A stretch of 64,000 nucleotides of DNA, taken from Elephas maximus indicus (Eukaryota; Chordata; Mammalia; Proboscidea; Elephantidae). The stretch spans positions 6,814,924-6,878,923 of the forward strand of contig NC_064823.1 of NCBI RefSeq assembly GCF_024166365.1, in the 5' to 3' direction. The notes beneath the pieces are model-generated. The model saw nothing but the letters and a program-made list of their open reading frames with translations. It was not told where the DNA came from and ran no database searches. The stretch's first letter is position 1. Every line of letters begins with the position of its first letter. Below are positions 19,697-32,403 of the stretch, piece by piece. Made by a program: the position numbers and the translations under genes.

Positions 19697-21106
19697 TTTA
19701 CATGATACTGCAAAAAGACAAATAACCCAATTAAAAATTGGGCAAAGGAAATGAACAGACACTTCACTAAAGAAGACATTCAAGTGGCTAACAGATACAT
19801 GAGGAAATGTTCACAATCATTAGCCATTAGAGAAATGCAAATCAAAACTACATTGAGATTTCATCTCACTCCGACAGGCTGGCATTAATCCAAAAAGCAC
19901 AAAATAATAAATGTTGGAGAGGTTGTGGAGAGACTAGAATACTTATACACTGCTGGTGGGAATGTAAAATGGTACAGCCACTTTGAAAATCAATTTGGTG
20001 CTTCCTTAAAAAAACAGAAATAGAATTACCATACAATACTGGAATCCCACTCCTTGGAATATATCCTAGAGAAATAAGAGCCTTTACACAAACAAATATA
20101 TGCACACCCTTGTTCATTGCAGCACTGTTTACAATAGCAAAAAGATGGAAGTAACCAAGGTGCCCATCAATGGATGAATGGATAAATAAATTATGGTATA
20201 TTCACACAATGGAATACTACACATCGATAAAGAGCAGTGAGGAATCCGTGAAACATTTCATAACACGGAGGAACCTGGGAAGCATTACACTGAGTGAAAT
20301 TAGTCAGCTGCAAGAAGACAAATATTGTATAAGACCACTATTATAAGAACTCACGAAATAGTTTAAACAGTGAAGAAAGTATTCTTTGATGGTTACAAGA
20401 GTGGGGAGGGAGGGAGTAAGGGAGAGGGATTTTCACTGATTAGATAGAGATAAGAACTACTTTAGGTGAAGGGAAAGACAACACAAATACAGGGGAGGTC
20501 AGCACAACTGCACTAAACCAAAAGCAAGTAAGGTTCCTGAATAAACTGAACGCTTTGAAGGCCAGCGTAGCAGGGGCAGGGGTTTGGGGACCATGGTTTC
20601 AGGGGACATCTAAATCAATTGGCATAACAAAATCTATTAAGAAAACATTCTGCATCCCAGTTTGGAGAGTGGTGTCTGGGGTCTTAAACACTAGCAAGCG
20701 GCCGTCTACAAGTTTTTGTAAAAAGACCAGACTTAATGGTTTGACTGAGACTAAACCCAGACCTTCTGTTAGCTCAAGACAGGAGCCATTCCTAAAGCTA
20801 ACTCTTCAGACGAGGATTGGACTAGACTATGGCATAGACAATGATACTGGTGAAGAATGAGTTTCTTGATCAAGTAGACACATTAGACTATGTTGGCATC
20901 TCCTGTGTGAAAGGGGAGGTGAGAAGGTAGAGAGGATCAGAAACTGGCCAATTGGTAGCAAAAAGAGAGAGTGGAGGGAAGGAGTGTGCTGTCTCATTAG
21001 GGGGAGAGCAATTAGAAGTATATAACAAGGTGTTTATAAATTTTTGTAGGAGAGTCTGACTTGATTTGTAAACTTTCACTTAAAGTACAATAAAAATTAA
21101 AAAAAA
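19697..21106 (+). mobile_element. L1, 5'-truncated, sense (1.4 kb)
   Basis: Contains the ORF2 C-terminus (19711 to about 20330: '[19 protein letters not shown]' in frame at first, then frameshifted with stops) and the 3' UTR, ending 'taaagtacaataaaaatta' plus A-run. It is flanked by a 16-bp target-site duplication with one mismatch (19681-19696 and 21107-21122, 'aatgaagcctgcttca' versus 'aatgaagtctgcttca'). A clean L1 insertion. Confidence 0.92.
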
Positions 21107-21122
21107 AATGAAGTCTGCTTCA

Positions 21123-21534
21123 ATATTATCCATTAAAAGGATAAGACTTTGTTAAAAAATAAACCCAAATCATTTAAAACTTTTCTCAAGAAGCACTTTG
21201 AATACTTTCTTCGGAGGTAAGTACTTCATGCTAACATTATAGCAAACCTGTCAGCTAACACTGTACTATGAAATGTGGAGTGTCTCTACTGTCCACATGA
21301 TTAAGATACATCCTCATGACTCAGCTTCTCTTACCACAAAGCAGAGACGGCATTCACACAGATGCGCTGATTCCTTCAATAGTTGTATGTAACACATAGC
21401 AGACACAAACAGGAAAAAAAATATGTAAGTAAAGGTTTGTTGTAACTAAACTCTGTATGTATGCTTCCTAATTGCATGATTGAAGCAATCATTGAAGTCA
21501 TATATTTTGATATTTAAATTTTACTGTACTCAAC
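21123..21534. other. No recognised feature
   Basis: Short single-copy-looking interval between an L1 and a SINE. Nothing was recognised. Confidence 0.5.
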
Positions 21535-21768
21535 CAGTGGAAGCAAGTTCATTTTGACTCATGTGAATTTCCAAACAAATCAATTGGAAGAGACCCCGTG
21601 AGTGTCAAAGGAGAACTGTGCTCCACAGGGTTTTCAGTGGCTGAGCTTTTGGAAGTAGATCACAAGGTCTTTTTCAGAGGTGACTCTTGGTGGACTCAAG
21701 CAGCCAACTTTTCTGTTAGCAGCCAAGTGTGCTAATGGTTTGCATCACCCAGACCCTCTGACTTTCCA
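21535..21768 (-). repeat. Second-type AfroSINE, antisense
   Basis: Marked by 'ttggaagtagatcacaaggt' and 'ctcttggtggactcaagcag', 'ctgttagcagccaagtgtgc'. It carries extra sequence near its RTE-like tail. Confidence 0.75.
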
Positions 21769-21859
21769 GCAGATCTCTAATAATCTTTGACAGCTTCTCT
21801 TGCTTTTTGAATGAAAAATCCTTGGAGGCTCATATTGTATAGTTCTTATCACAGACTGT

Positions 21860-22056
21860 TGTTGTGTTCCATCTGGTCGATTACAACTCATAGTGACCCT
21901 ATGTGACAGAAGAGAACTGCCCTATAGGGCTTCCTAGGCTGTAATTTTTAGGGAGCAAATTGCCAGCTCTTTTATTCCACAGAGTCACAGGTGGGTTCGA
22001 ATTGCCACTTTTCCATTAGCAGCTGAGTGCTTAACCACTGAGCTACCAGGGCTCCT
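21860..22056 (-). repeat. AfroSINE (long variant), antisense
   Basis: Reversed SINE: 'ttacaactcatagtgaccct', 'gggcttcctaggctgtaatt', 'ttagcagctgagtgcttaac', ending 'ctaccagggctcc', which is the intact tRNA-like 5' end. Confidence 0.92.
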
Positions 22057-22645
22057 TTATCATAGACTAGAATCTGCCATTTCTCCCTGAAGTCTTGATT
22101 TATTTTAAAAAGATTAGTATTTAGGGATTCAATCTGGATTCTCTATAATTTAAGTTGACCATTGTTTCTAGGTATTTTACTTTTAACAGCTAGAAAATAT
22201 ACTTTATTTTTTTAATTTGGAAAAGAAAAAAAAGAAAAAAATGCACACTAAGAGTACATATTCTAGTTACAATCAAAATTTAAGAGTACAGGATTTTTAC
22301 TAAAATGTTTTGCTTTTCTATTTTTATCTCTTTGCTCTTATTCTGAAAATCTCATTTCCTAAAGACTTTTTATCTATTCATCTACATAAAAAAAAAGACA
22401 TTAATATTATTACTATCAGTAAGGTCCTAAATATGGCTTAAGATTTCTTTTCAGTTCTTTTAAAACTTGATATAACCAAATAATGATGCATAGTTAGGTT
22501 GGTGTGCTTTATGGTTTCTCAAAACAATTCTTTCTGTGGGTTAAGTCATCAGATTGATAATTTAGTTTGGTTTTGTTCTTAATTTTTAGGAATTGTTTTA
22601 TTAATTTTGACTTAATTTTATTCTATAATTATGCAAAAAAAAGCA

Positions 22646-22808
22646 ACCCACAAACAAACCCCCTGCTGTAGAGTCAATTGTGACTCATAGCAACCCTCTA
22701 GGACACAGTAAAACTACCCCGTAGGGTTTCCAAGGATCTACTGGTGGATTTGAACTGCCGATTTTTTGGCTGGCAGCCAAGCTCCTAATCACTGTGCTAC
22801 CAGGGCTG
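22646..22808 (-). repeat. AfroSINE, antisense
   Basis: Reversed SINE: 'gtgactcatagcaaccctct', 'tagggtttccaaggatctac', 'gatttgaactgccgattttt', ending 'gtgctaccagggctg'. Confidence 0.92.
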
Positions 22809-22902
22809 CAAAACAATTAGAAAGCTCTAAATTCTAGTATGTAAAACAAGATACATTTAGAAAAGTGCAGTTTCCATTTCTTTTCTCTTTATTTTTTCTT
22901 TA

Positions 22903-23617
22903 CTGAAAACATTCTGCATTTCACTTTGGTGAGTGGCATCTGGGGTCTTAAACGGCAGCAAGGAGCCATCTAAGATGCATCAATCGGTCTCAGCTCACCT
23001 GGACCAAAGGAGAAGGAAGAACACCAAAGGCACAAGGTAATTATGAGCCCAAAAGACAGAAATGGCCACATACACCAGAGACTACATCAGCCTGAGCCCA
23101 GAAGAACTAGATGGTGCCCAGCTACAACTGAGGACTGCCCTGACAGGGAACACAACAGAGAACCCCTGATGAAGCAAGAGAGCAGTGGGATGCAGACCTC
23201 AAATTGTAGTAAAAAGTCCAGACTTCATGGTCTGACAGACTAGAAGGACCCCAGAGGTCATGGTCCCCAGACCTTCTGTTAGCCCAAGACTGGAACCATT
23301 CCCAAAGCCAACTCTTCAGACAGGGATTAGACTGGACTATAAGAGAGAAAATGATACTGGTGAGGAGTGAGCTTCTTGGCTCAAGTAGGCACATGAGACT
23401 ATGTGGGCAGCTCTTGTCTGGAGGGGAGATGAGGTGGCAGGGGCTGGGGGGACAGAAACTGGCTGAATGGACACGGCAATACAGGGTGGAGGGAAGGAGT
23501 ATGCTGTCTCATTGGGAGAGAGCAATTAGGAATAGAGAGCAAGATACATATAAATTTTTGTATGAGAAGCTGACTTGATTTGTAAACTTTCAATTAAAGC
23601 AAATAAAACTTAAAAAA
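22903..23617 (+). mobile_element. L1 3' UTR fragment, sense
   Basis: 5'-truncated L1 consisting of 3' UTR only: 'gaaaacattctgcatttcac', 'atctggggtcttaaacggca', 'tgagactatgtgggcagctc', 'gacttgatttgtaaactttc', then 'aaagcaaataaaactt'. A 10-bp direct repeat 'tttttcttta' (22893-22902 and 23618-23627) flanks it and fits a target-site duplication. Confidence 0.88.
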
Positions 23618-23779
23618 TTTTTCTTTATGGATAACATTTTTTATTTGTTTTAGTTTTTTGCTTCTAATTCTATATATACATATATATTTAGCCTTCTTTT
23701 TTACCCCCTTTCATTAATAAATGTTACCATAGTAATTGCATTATTCTTTAGCTTTACAATATTTTCTAGAGGCTAATCT

Positions 23780-24150
23780 GTAGCGGGGTAGGAAGAGCTT
23801 TCTTGTTATTTTTAGAGATGTACTGTATTCCACTGCAGGGATGCATCGTAGATTCAACAAATTCCTGCAGATTTCTTCCCGTCTTTTTTCGACAAATATG
23901 AAAACAATAAATGTCTATTGCCATCCAGTCAATTCTGACTGAAAGCGACCCTATACGCCATTTCAATGTTTTGCCAGGAAATCTTTGGAAGAGATGCCTA
24001 AAGGAGGGATTTTTCATTAAAGGGACAAATCAGTACACATTTTTGGTAGATATCGTCAAATTCCTTTTCGCTATGTATTTCCACCAGCAATGTGTGTTTC
24101 CCTACAACCTCGCCAAAAGAACACATTGGCAATCTTTTTTATATTCCTTA
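23780..24150 (-). repeat. Old L1 fragment, antisense, with SINE scrap (tentative)
   Basis: 'tatgtatttccaccagcaat' and 'acaacctcgccaaaagaaca' resemble the reversed C-terminal region of old L1 ORF2. A short piece of reversed SINE tail ('ccatccagtcaattctgact', 23917-23955) is embedded. Strongly diverged. Confidence 0.45.
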
Positions 24151-24544
24151 TAAAAAGAACATATATTTTAATTATACCTAGATCTTAAAATAAATTATCC
24201 CATTGAACAAATACAAATGAGGCCACTTTTCCTGCAACAATTTTATGTAATCCCATTGCCTTTAGAGGCCCAAGAGGTATATGACTTGAAAGTAATAGTG
24301 ACTTCTGAATGGGGCTTTATCTAATCATTTGTGCATCTTTCCTCTGATAAAACCTCCCTGGGATTAGTGATGGCCTGTGTGGAAAGTGTGGCCAGCAAAC
24401 CAGTTTATTTGGTTTCAGGAATAAAATTTTAAGGAAACTGTTAGGAACAGGTGTATCCTAAGTAGTGGCCTTTACCCACCATGAAATCCACATCAGTACG
24501 ATTCTCTAATGTCCAAGAATGGAATATTTTAGGTTAGCTCCTCT
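24151..24544. other. No recognised feature
   Basis: Nothing identified between the L1 scrap and the RTE. Confidence 0.5.
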
Positions 24545-25830
24545 TTTTGTAAGGTGTCCTTGAGTCAGTTCTGACTCATAGTGACCCTATGTACAATGGA
24601 ACAAAACACTGCCTGATCCTGTCCCATTGTCACAATAATTCCTATGTTTGAGCCCGTTGCCGAACCACTTTGTCAATCCATCTCGTTGAGAGTTCTCCTT
24701 TTTGCTGAGCTTCTACTTTATCAAACATGATGTCCTTTTCTAGTGACTGGTCTCTCCCGATAACTTGTCCAAAGTACATATGACAAAGTCTTGCCATCCT
24801 TGTTTCTAAGGAGCATTCTGGCTATACTTATCCTAAGACAGATTTGTTCCCTCTTCTGGAAGTCCATGGTATAATCAATATTTTACATCAACACTTTAAG
24901 TCAAAGGCATCAATTCTTTTTCCATCTTTCTTATTGTTTGTCTGGCTTTTGTTCGCATATGAGGTGATTGAAAATATCCTGGCTTGAGTTAGGTGCACCT
25001 TAGTCCTCAAAGTCGCATCTTTGGTTTCCACACTATAAAGAGGTCTATTGCAGCAGATTTGCCCAATGCAATATGTCCTTTCATTTTTTGACTGCTACTT
25101 CCATGGGTGTTGATTGTAGGTCTATGTAAAATGAAACCCTTCACTAATTCAATATTTTCTCTGTTTACCATGATATTGTTTGTTGGTCCAGTTGTGAGGA
25201 TTTTTGTTTTCTGTATGTTGAGGTATAATCCATACTGAAGGCTATAATCTTTGATTCATCAGTAAGAGCTTCAAGTCCTCTTCTCTTTCAGCAAGCAAGT
25301 TTGTGTCATTTGCATTTTGTGGATTGTTAATGAGCCTTCCTCCAATCCTGATGTTGCATTCTTCATATAGTCCAGCTGCTTGGATTACTTGCTTTGCACA
25401 TAGATTGAATAAGTGTGGTGAAACGATACAACCCTGACACACACCTTTTCTGATCTTAAACAATGAAGTATCACCTTGTTCTGTTCAAATGACTGCCTCT
25501 TGTTGTACGTATAGGTTCTTCATGAGCACAGTTCAGTGTTCTGCAATTCCCGTTGTTTGCAAAGTTACCCATGATTTGTTATGATCAGCACAATCAAAAG
25601 GCTTTTTGTAGTCAATAAATCACAGGTAAATATCATTCTGGTATTCTTGCTGTCAGCCAAGATCCATCTGACATCAACAGTGATATTCCTCATTCCGTGT
25701 CCTCTTTGAATCGGCCTGAACTTCTGACAATTCCCTGTTGATGTGCTGCTGCAACCATTCTTGGAGCATATTTAGCAAAATTTTAGTTGCATGTGATATT
25801 AATGATATTGTTCAATACATTTCACTTCGA
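24545..25830 (-). mobile_element. RTE (BovB-class) LINE, 5'-truncated, antisense
   Basis: The 3' end is at 24545 ('gtgtccttgagtcagttctg' etc. reversed) and the element runs into the reverse-transcriptase domain, truncated near 25830. It aligns collinearly with 32815-34230 of the larger RTE: 'gttgaggtataatccatact' (25218) against 'gttgaggtgcaatccatact' (33598). No clear target-site duplication was seen. Confidence 0.85.
25242..25463 (-). pseudogene. RTE reverse-transcriptase fragment
   Basis: The frame reads 'GVCQGCIVSPHLFNL', the conserved fingers/palm block of non-LTR reverse transcriptases, then 'GGRLINNPQNANDTNLLAE'. The position of the catalytic Y/F-x-D-D box reads N-A-N-D (reverse complement of 25305-25316), so one of the two essential aspartates is lost. 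The larger RTE at 32815 still has Y-V-D-D here. The fragment is inactive. Confidence 0.85.
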
Positions 25831-27724
25831 GTTACGTGTATTTAAAAAGATAATCAGAGAATGGCCTTCAATAAGTGAGCACGTACACTAAGTCTGCAGA
25901 ATTGTCATGCAGCTTTCTCGTTTGTCTGTTTGCTTATTTTAGAATATTACCTTTCGGGTGCTCCTGGTGTCCTCATTATTGTAATCTATACATGTGATAC
26001 TTTAATAATCTCTGTCACGACCTGTTTGCCAATGAAGCATCTCAGAATGGCAAAGTCACTGGAGGGTTAAAGAGTGTGGACTGGAGCAGTTATCCTACAC
26101 TATGCACCTGCCAGGTGTCCAGCTGGCCCCATGTAACTGAACATAAGTTTTATTGGCTCTCTGCCCAGAGATTCTGGTGTCTCTCGAGAGGTGCCATATT
26201 GACAATTATGGATGTGCATAATTGTTCACCCATTGAAAGTTAAGAGCAACTCAGTTTGGATCTCATATCTTTGTGAGCTTCATTCGGTGCCCTATGGGGT
26301 TATTTTGGAGGCTAGTCCCTAGAAGCAAGCATTGCTACTGCTGCAACTAGCTTGTTCTAAATTATGGTTGGTGTTCAAATAGTTTAAAAATTGATTATTC
26401 TTATAGGTTGTGTCCAGGATTTTAAATGATTACTCAGGGGAAATTGGGAAATGATGTAAATTAGCATCTAAGTAACAAAAAATAAACATATTGATCAGGG
26501 CTGGGTATGACAATGATGGATAATTTCTGCTGAAATCAACAGTGTCAATTTTGTAACGATGTGCCATCAAATAATATAACAGTATGACACTAAATAATAT
26601 ATATCCTCCTCCTCTAAATCTATAACGGGCTTCCCCCAAAAATAATTAACGTTCGCTGGCTTTTTCACTGAAGATACACTATTACAATGTGCTGTGGTGG
26701 TTTGTGACTTTTAGCTATCACTCTGCATGGGGTATTATTTTCTGTGTATTTATGATGAAGACACGTCTTCTTCCTTTGAGATAATGTAATCAGATAAATT
26801 TTTTAGTGACAAAAAATAATTTTCTTCTGTATTGTCAAGTGTGTCAGTAACTTTTTGCATTTTGTGACAATGTCAGAGTAGATTTATTGAGTATACAGTA
26901 AGCCCACAATAAATGATTTTTTTAAAGAAATACCAGATTTCACTAGAAATATTTAGAGCTCACTTTTATAAGTACAGGTGTTTTCTATCTTGTATTTATA
27001 CAAGCAAGTACATTTTCAACAATTGCCCTGCAAATATAGGGGAAAATATTTGTTGAATTAAGTGTGGAAATTATGGCTAATTCAAATGCCAGATTGGCTG
27101 CCAAGAAAGGTAATAATTTGTTGATAATAACATGATAAAAAAATGAATTTGAATAATTTTTAGAAATACCTTTTCATTTTCTTCTTGAATGTCATCATTA
27201 AAGCAGACTTTGTTCTCTTCCTACATGTAATAATAAATTCATAGCATCTAAAATGACTTGTATTCTTTTATTTTAATTTCAAACTCCTTATAATGAGATC
27301 TTAGCCCAAATATTTCATTCCATTTATTAGAGTTTTTATTGGTATTTATTAATTTATGTTCATATTTCTATTTCTATGTGTATTTCTCAAATTTGCTTTT
27401 TTACTACCACCTCAATATGTTGAAGTTATTCTCTTTTGTTAATTTTCCGCTAGTTATGAAAAGGCTCTTGAGAATGATTTCAAATGACTTTTTCATTATT
27501 CATAAACAATCTTAGGAAGAACACTTTGAAGCAGTATGGAAAAACTCCAAAAAAGATACTTTTCAAATAACATACCAAATACAAAGGAAAGGCTTTATTG
27601 TGGCTATGTGTTAAAATGTATCTAAATATTTCTATTTATATTATTTTTTTGTAGAAACACAGGTAACTAAACTTATGTTAATTTTAGCTTGAATGTGTGT
27701 ATTATAAAAACTAACATTTCATGT
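25831..27724. other. No recognised feature
   Basis: AT-rich intergenic sequence of nearly 1.9 kb without nameable repeats. Small reading frames here have no coding character. Confidence 0.5.
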
Positions 27725-28130
27725 GCTGCCTTGATACTTTTGAGGCTTATGGGGTCCCAAAGACCTAATTGTCAATTTCCCTGTTCTCACCAGATATGCC
27801 CCAACTTAGTGGGAAAGGCTCACCACCTAGTTAGTTCTCCTATCAGCCCAAACAACTGAACTTCACTGGTACTCAACCTAATAAGTTTTATTTCTCTGCC
27901 AACATATGCGATTATTCAAAAGGGTCAATCACATTCTTCTGTGGGTAGCAGGGAGCACCCTACACTCTTGTTACTGTAAAACCTTCCTCCTACAGCCCCT
28001 GCTCTTTCACTGCCTTTCTAAGTGCAACCCCTGTTTGGTCCTGCATGGTATGCTGTGTTTTCATCCCTGGGCTGTGAGTATATGTGACTAATAAACTACT
28101 GTCAGTCTCATCTCTCTACCAAAAGGGTGT
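27725..28130 (+). mobile_element. LTR-like element (tentative)
   Basis: A GC-richer island with 'cttatggggtcccaaagacc', 'gttctcaccagatatgcccc', 'cctgggctgtgagtatatgt' and AATAAA at 28090-28095, shortly followed by 'actgtcagtctcatctc'. The organisation (pyrimidine-rich body, poly(A) signal, short R/U5) resembles an LTR. No family was named and the ends are undefined. Confidence 0.35.
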
Positions 28131-28331
28131 ATAGAAAGCAAACAGAACAACATGGAACATTCAACTTATGTAAGCTAACGTAATTGCTGGCAAGTGAACG
28201 TGAATTCCTTCTTATTACCTAACCTTTGGTTCTTCCTCGGATTCAATTCTTGTTGTCTTTTAAAAAACATATTTCTCTAAAAGCAAACATCCTAGTTAAT
28301 GGCTAATGCCTCTAGTTTTCTTTTTATTTAC

Positions 28332-28334
<3 letters not shown>

Positions 28335-28373
<39 letters not shown>
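28335..28373. repeat. (TA)n microsatellite
   Basis: Thirty-nine bases of uninterrupted alternating A and T. Confidence 0.95.
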
Positions 28374-28375
<2 letters not shown>

Positions 28376-29924
28376 TGCTTTTAAGAAGAAATATGCCAAC
28401 ATTGCTAATTTTTATTGCCATATAAGATATTTTAAATTTCTTTATGAATATATTGTGCATCTTGAATCAAATTGATTATTCCTGTATTTTATATCACATA
28501 ACCTTTTTAACCTTAATAAATAATAAGTAGGTTTAGCATAGCAATTAACCACAGCCATTCATAAAGCATTGTTCATAAAGTAAAGACATTAATCTTACAT
28601 GTAACTCATGGAAAATATTGAGGAAGGTATGCAAAACAATACAGTTGAAGGTATTTTTATATTAGCTTTTCTCTTTTGAACTTAGAAAAAGGATATGAGA
28701 GATTAATGGAAAAATAGCCAATTAATGTGGCTAAATGAGGAATCAGTTTGAATTCTTCACTGCTATTTGTATCAGCATAATTATTATTGCCTTATTATGG
28801 GAGATTGTATTTTCTCTCTTGGCTTTGGACTTTGGCAAACGGAATGAGGGCAGAAGAATGAATGAGGGCAATGGAAAGAGGCCATCCCTCATGTTCATGA
28901 TCATTGCATTTAGTAAGTATTAAATAGGTCAAAACTACTAATTAATTTTAACTCAATAGAATAGCTTTATATGTTCAAATAAAGTGTGAACCTGAGGTAG
29001 CCTTAAAACCAGTCTTTTTTTTTTTCCTCAATTAGAAAATCCCTTGAAAAAGGTGAATCAAATAGCTTTTCAGAGAAACATAAAAATTATGTGATATACT
29101 AATTAACCCAATACTACTTGCATTTATATTGCAAACTTTTCTTTAGTGTCAGTGTGATGTGTCCAGCCTAGACCTTAGGAGCCCTTCTTTGTCCCTACTT
29201 TCTCTCTTGTGTCTTTTTCATTGCCATGAGAATGACATGCCTACTGATCTAAGGTGGATTCACAACTGTAAGTCTAATTGGAATGGACTACTTAACCAAA
29301 GCTAAGGATTCAGTTTCAACACCTTTCGAACCAAAGGTTATTGTATGGCGGGTGCTGTGTTGCCTTAGGTAGCCTACATATGCTGCTGAACAAGGGACAC
29401 AGTTTTCCAGTGGAATTAAACTCAGTTTTCCCACAATGGTAACATGTGATAATATGCCTTGAATTGGATGTTTTCCAGCTCTGTCTCATTTCTCTCTTCC
29501 CTATTGTTGCTTCCTACCAAATATACGTCTTGTCCCACACTAGACACAACTCTAAAACACACAGTTAGCAGCCTCTCCCAAGTAAACATATAACGTGATG
29601 TTTGTATCTTGCAGTCTTGTGTTAGTATTTTGTATGCTATTTAAACATTTATGTATGTGTATATAATCTCATAATTACATCCCTTTGAAAGCTGTAGAAT
29701 AGATACCCTAATTTCCTCCAGAAAGATAAAAAAGGTAACTATAAATAATACACCAAACTAGATAATGTAGTGTGATAATGGAAGAGCTAGATTTAGAAAT
29801 CGGTTTCTCTAAATCTTGCTTCAGATTTTATCAGTTATATATATATATATTTCTCCCTTTGCCAATTCATCTGCTGATAAAGAAGCTCGATGCTTTGAAA
29901 GCACATTCACTTTAAACTCTTTTG
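28374..29924. other. No recognised gene or repeat
   Basis: AT-rich sequence. The segment around 29150-29270 has LTR-like wording ('ttgccatgagaatgacatgc') but is too decayed to assign. A short (TA)n run lies at 29837-29850. Confidence 0.45.
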
Positions 29925-30138
29925 ACACCCAAAACCAAACCTATTGCCATGAAGTTGATTCCGACTCCTAATGACCGCACAGGACTGAGTAGAACTTCCC
30001 CACAGGGTTTCCAAGGCTTCAAATCTTTGCGGAAGCAGACTGCCACATCTTTCTCCCATGGAGCAGCTGGTGGGCTTGAACTACTGACCTTTTGGTTAGC
30101 AGACGAGTGCTTAACCATTATGCCACCAGGGCTCCTTT
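29925..30138 (-). repeat. AfroSINE (long variant), antisense
   Basis: Reversed SINE complete from tail to tRNA-like head: 'gttgattccgactcctaatg', 'cggaagcagactgccacatc', 'ttctcccatggagcagctgg', 'ttggttagcagacgagtgct', ending 'atgccaccagggctcctt'. Confidence 0.93.
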
Positions 30139-30256
30139 CTTAAAACACACAAGTGTCATATATATTATATATATTTCCAATCACACAAAAGCTATTTTGA
30201 GGAGAGAAGAAAATTTATTTGTATTATTTCAGAACAAAAGGGTTCATGTGTTTATT

Positions 30257-30295
30257 AGAGGTATAAAAAAAAAAATTTTTTTTTTGAGAGGTATA
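30257..30295. repeat. A/T insertion flanked by 9-bp direct repeat
   Basis: 'agaggtata' occurs at 30257-30265 and again at 30287-30295. Between them lie about ten A, ten T and a single G. This is the same form as 910-944. Confidence 0.75.
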
Positions 30296-30739
30296 GGTGG
30301 GATTTATATAAAGGCTTAGTACATGAAGAAATAAAATAAATAAGGTTATTTAGGTCTTCAAATCAGTATCTTGAACAGTGTCTCTAAAGGGGGGAAAAAA
30401 GGACTAATGAAAATGAATAATAATTATGCCTTACACTTACAAAGAACACCATAAACTAGAAGACATCCCCTTCCTCTCGCCCCCCGCCCACCAGTATCTC
30501 TCCTCATTTGGAGGAGGGAAATATTTTTGAAGGCTTCGCCTCTGAGATCACCAGTTACATTGCTTGCCTAAAACTGAGGCTTAATCAGATCAACAGAGAA
30601 TGCAACCCCACCCCCGCTACTCACCCCCACACTAACAAACTCACAAGTGTTGACTAAAACTCAGAGTGGAATACAGCTAGAACTTCAAGGGATACACCTT
30701 CTCTGAGACACAGGGTAAAGGAAACATCAAATACTAAAA

Positions 30740-30914
30740 CGAAGCAAACAAACAAAGGAAACCATTGCCATTGAGTCGATTACTACTCGTAGCAACCCTG
30801 TAGGACAGAGTGGAACTGCCCCATAGAGTTTTCAAGGAGCGCCTTGTGGATTTGAACTGTGACCTTTTGGTTAGCAGCCGTAGCTCTTAACCTTTAGGCC
30901 ACCGGGATTTCCTT
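30740..30914 (-). repeat. AfroSINE, antisense, with intact target-site duplication
   Basis: Reversed SINE with 'gattactactcgtagcaacc', 'agttttcaaggagcgccttg', 'ttggttagcagccgtagctc'. It is flanked by an identical 15-bp repeat 'catcaaatactaaaa' at 30725-30739 and 30915-30929. An A15T14 tract follows immediately (30926-30954). Confidence 0.93.
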
Positions 30915-31379
30915 CATCAAATACTAAAAAAAAAAAAAAATTTTTTTTTTTTTTACTAGAGAGACAAAAATAAGGTCATTGTAAACTTCTGGTTCACTGA
31001 AGGCAAACACAGCAGCAACAAACTTAAAACCTATCCCAACTCTTGACTACATTAACTCAAAAATCCCCAATGAAGGCCTAGTAGAAAGAAAAATTGGCTC
31101 ATCTCCCAGCATAAGGTAAGTAAGTAAATAAATCAATGTCAACTGTTGTAGTCAACATTTCTGACTTTCAGACAAACAGAAAAACAATGAAGCATACAAA
31201 AAGGAGAGAAAAGCACAGTCTGAAAGGCAAAGCCATTATCAGAAACAGATTCAAATACAACAGTGTTGCAACTCTCGGACAGGGAATTTAAAATAACTAT
31301 GATTGCCAAGTCTGTGGATAACTTCATGGTTAAAAATCAGCATTAATCCAATTCCAAAAATGCAAAGATAGTTCCAGTC

Positions 31380-32060
31380 CCCGCCTTCCTACTTCTCAAT
31401 TGTTTCTGACACCAGCTGCCCACACAACACCAGCTTTTCTCACACTAAACCCAGTGCCGTCACCCAGAACTAAGGCAGGTCTCACAAGTTAGAAGAACAT
31501 TGTTCTCTAGGTTGCCAAAAAGGCAGACATTATCTGCAAGTTTGAGAGAGCACATGACATCCTCCTTTCACCTGCTGTTTCCACCTTCTACTTCCAGTTT
31601 GATAATTCACTGGAACAATTAACAGAATTCATGGAGAGTACTATATAAAAAAAAAAAATGCTTATGATTTATTATGGCAAAAAGATATAAATCGGGATTA
31701 TCCTAAGGAAGAGCTGCATGGGCAGCATCTGGGGAGGTTCTCAACATCAAGCTTCTGTGTCTCAAAGAGGGTGTGTCAGCTTTCTTTTGCTGGGTTGGAA
31801 GCTCTTTGAACTTTCATGTTCTGTTATTGACCAGTCCTGAATAATAGGTTAAGTTATGTCTCCTGAGTCTAGTTGATATTGGCCTCTCAGGTGAGTTTTT
31901 TCTGGGCTGACCAGCTTCCACTCACCAGCACAAACCCTCAGTTGTGCGGTTGAAGTCCCATGTCAATTACTCAGAGGATAATTTCTCTAGAACTAAGGAC
32001 AAAGATCACCTTACTCTAGGTAAAGCTAAATTCTTCACGCCACACCATGTTTAAGGCTCC
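31380..32060 (-). mobile_element. LTR-like element, antisense (tentative)
   Basis: 'atgcttatgatttattatgg' near 31658, preceded by 'gataattcactggaacaatt', is characteristic of reversed LTRs, where a TTTATTA is the reversed poly(A) signal. The segment is GC-richer than its flanks. The ends and family are unresolved. Confidence 0.35.
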
Positions 32061-32387
32061 AATGGAAAAATCAGACAATGTAAAACAGCAGAAAAGTAAT
32101 TTCAGCAGAGAAGTGAAAACTATAAGAAAAAATTAAATGAATATGTGAAGAATCACAAACATAGTAAAAGAGATAAAGAAAGCCTTTGATGGGCTAATCA
32201 GTAGACTTGACTCAAGAAAGTAAAAAGGATCAGTGAACTTGAAGGTTAGTTAATAGAAAACTGATGAAACTCTATGCTTGAAATTTGTTTCATCATAGAT
32301 TAATAAAACCATCCCAATTTTCTATGGATTTTCTTTGTATTAAATTTTTCTATCCTTTAATTTTAACCTATTTCTGTTCTTGTATTT

Positions 32388-32400
32388 AAAGTGAGCTTAC
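32388..32400 (+). repeat. Target-site duplication, left copy (U6 chimera)
   Basis: 'aaagtgagcttac', identical to 32577-32589. Confidence 0.95.
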
Positions 32401-32403
32401 TTT

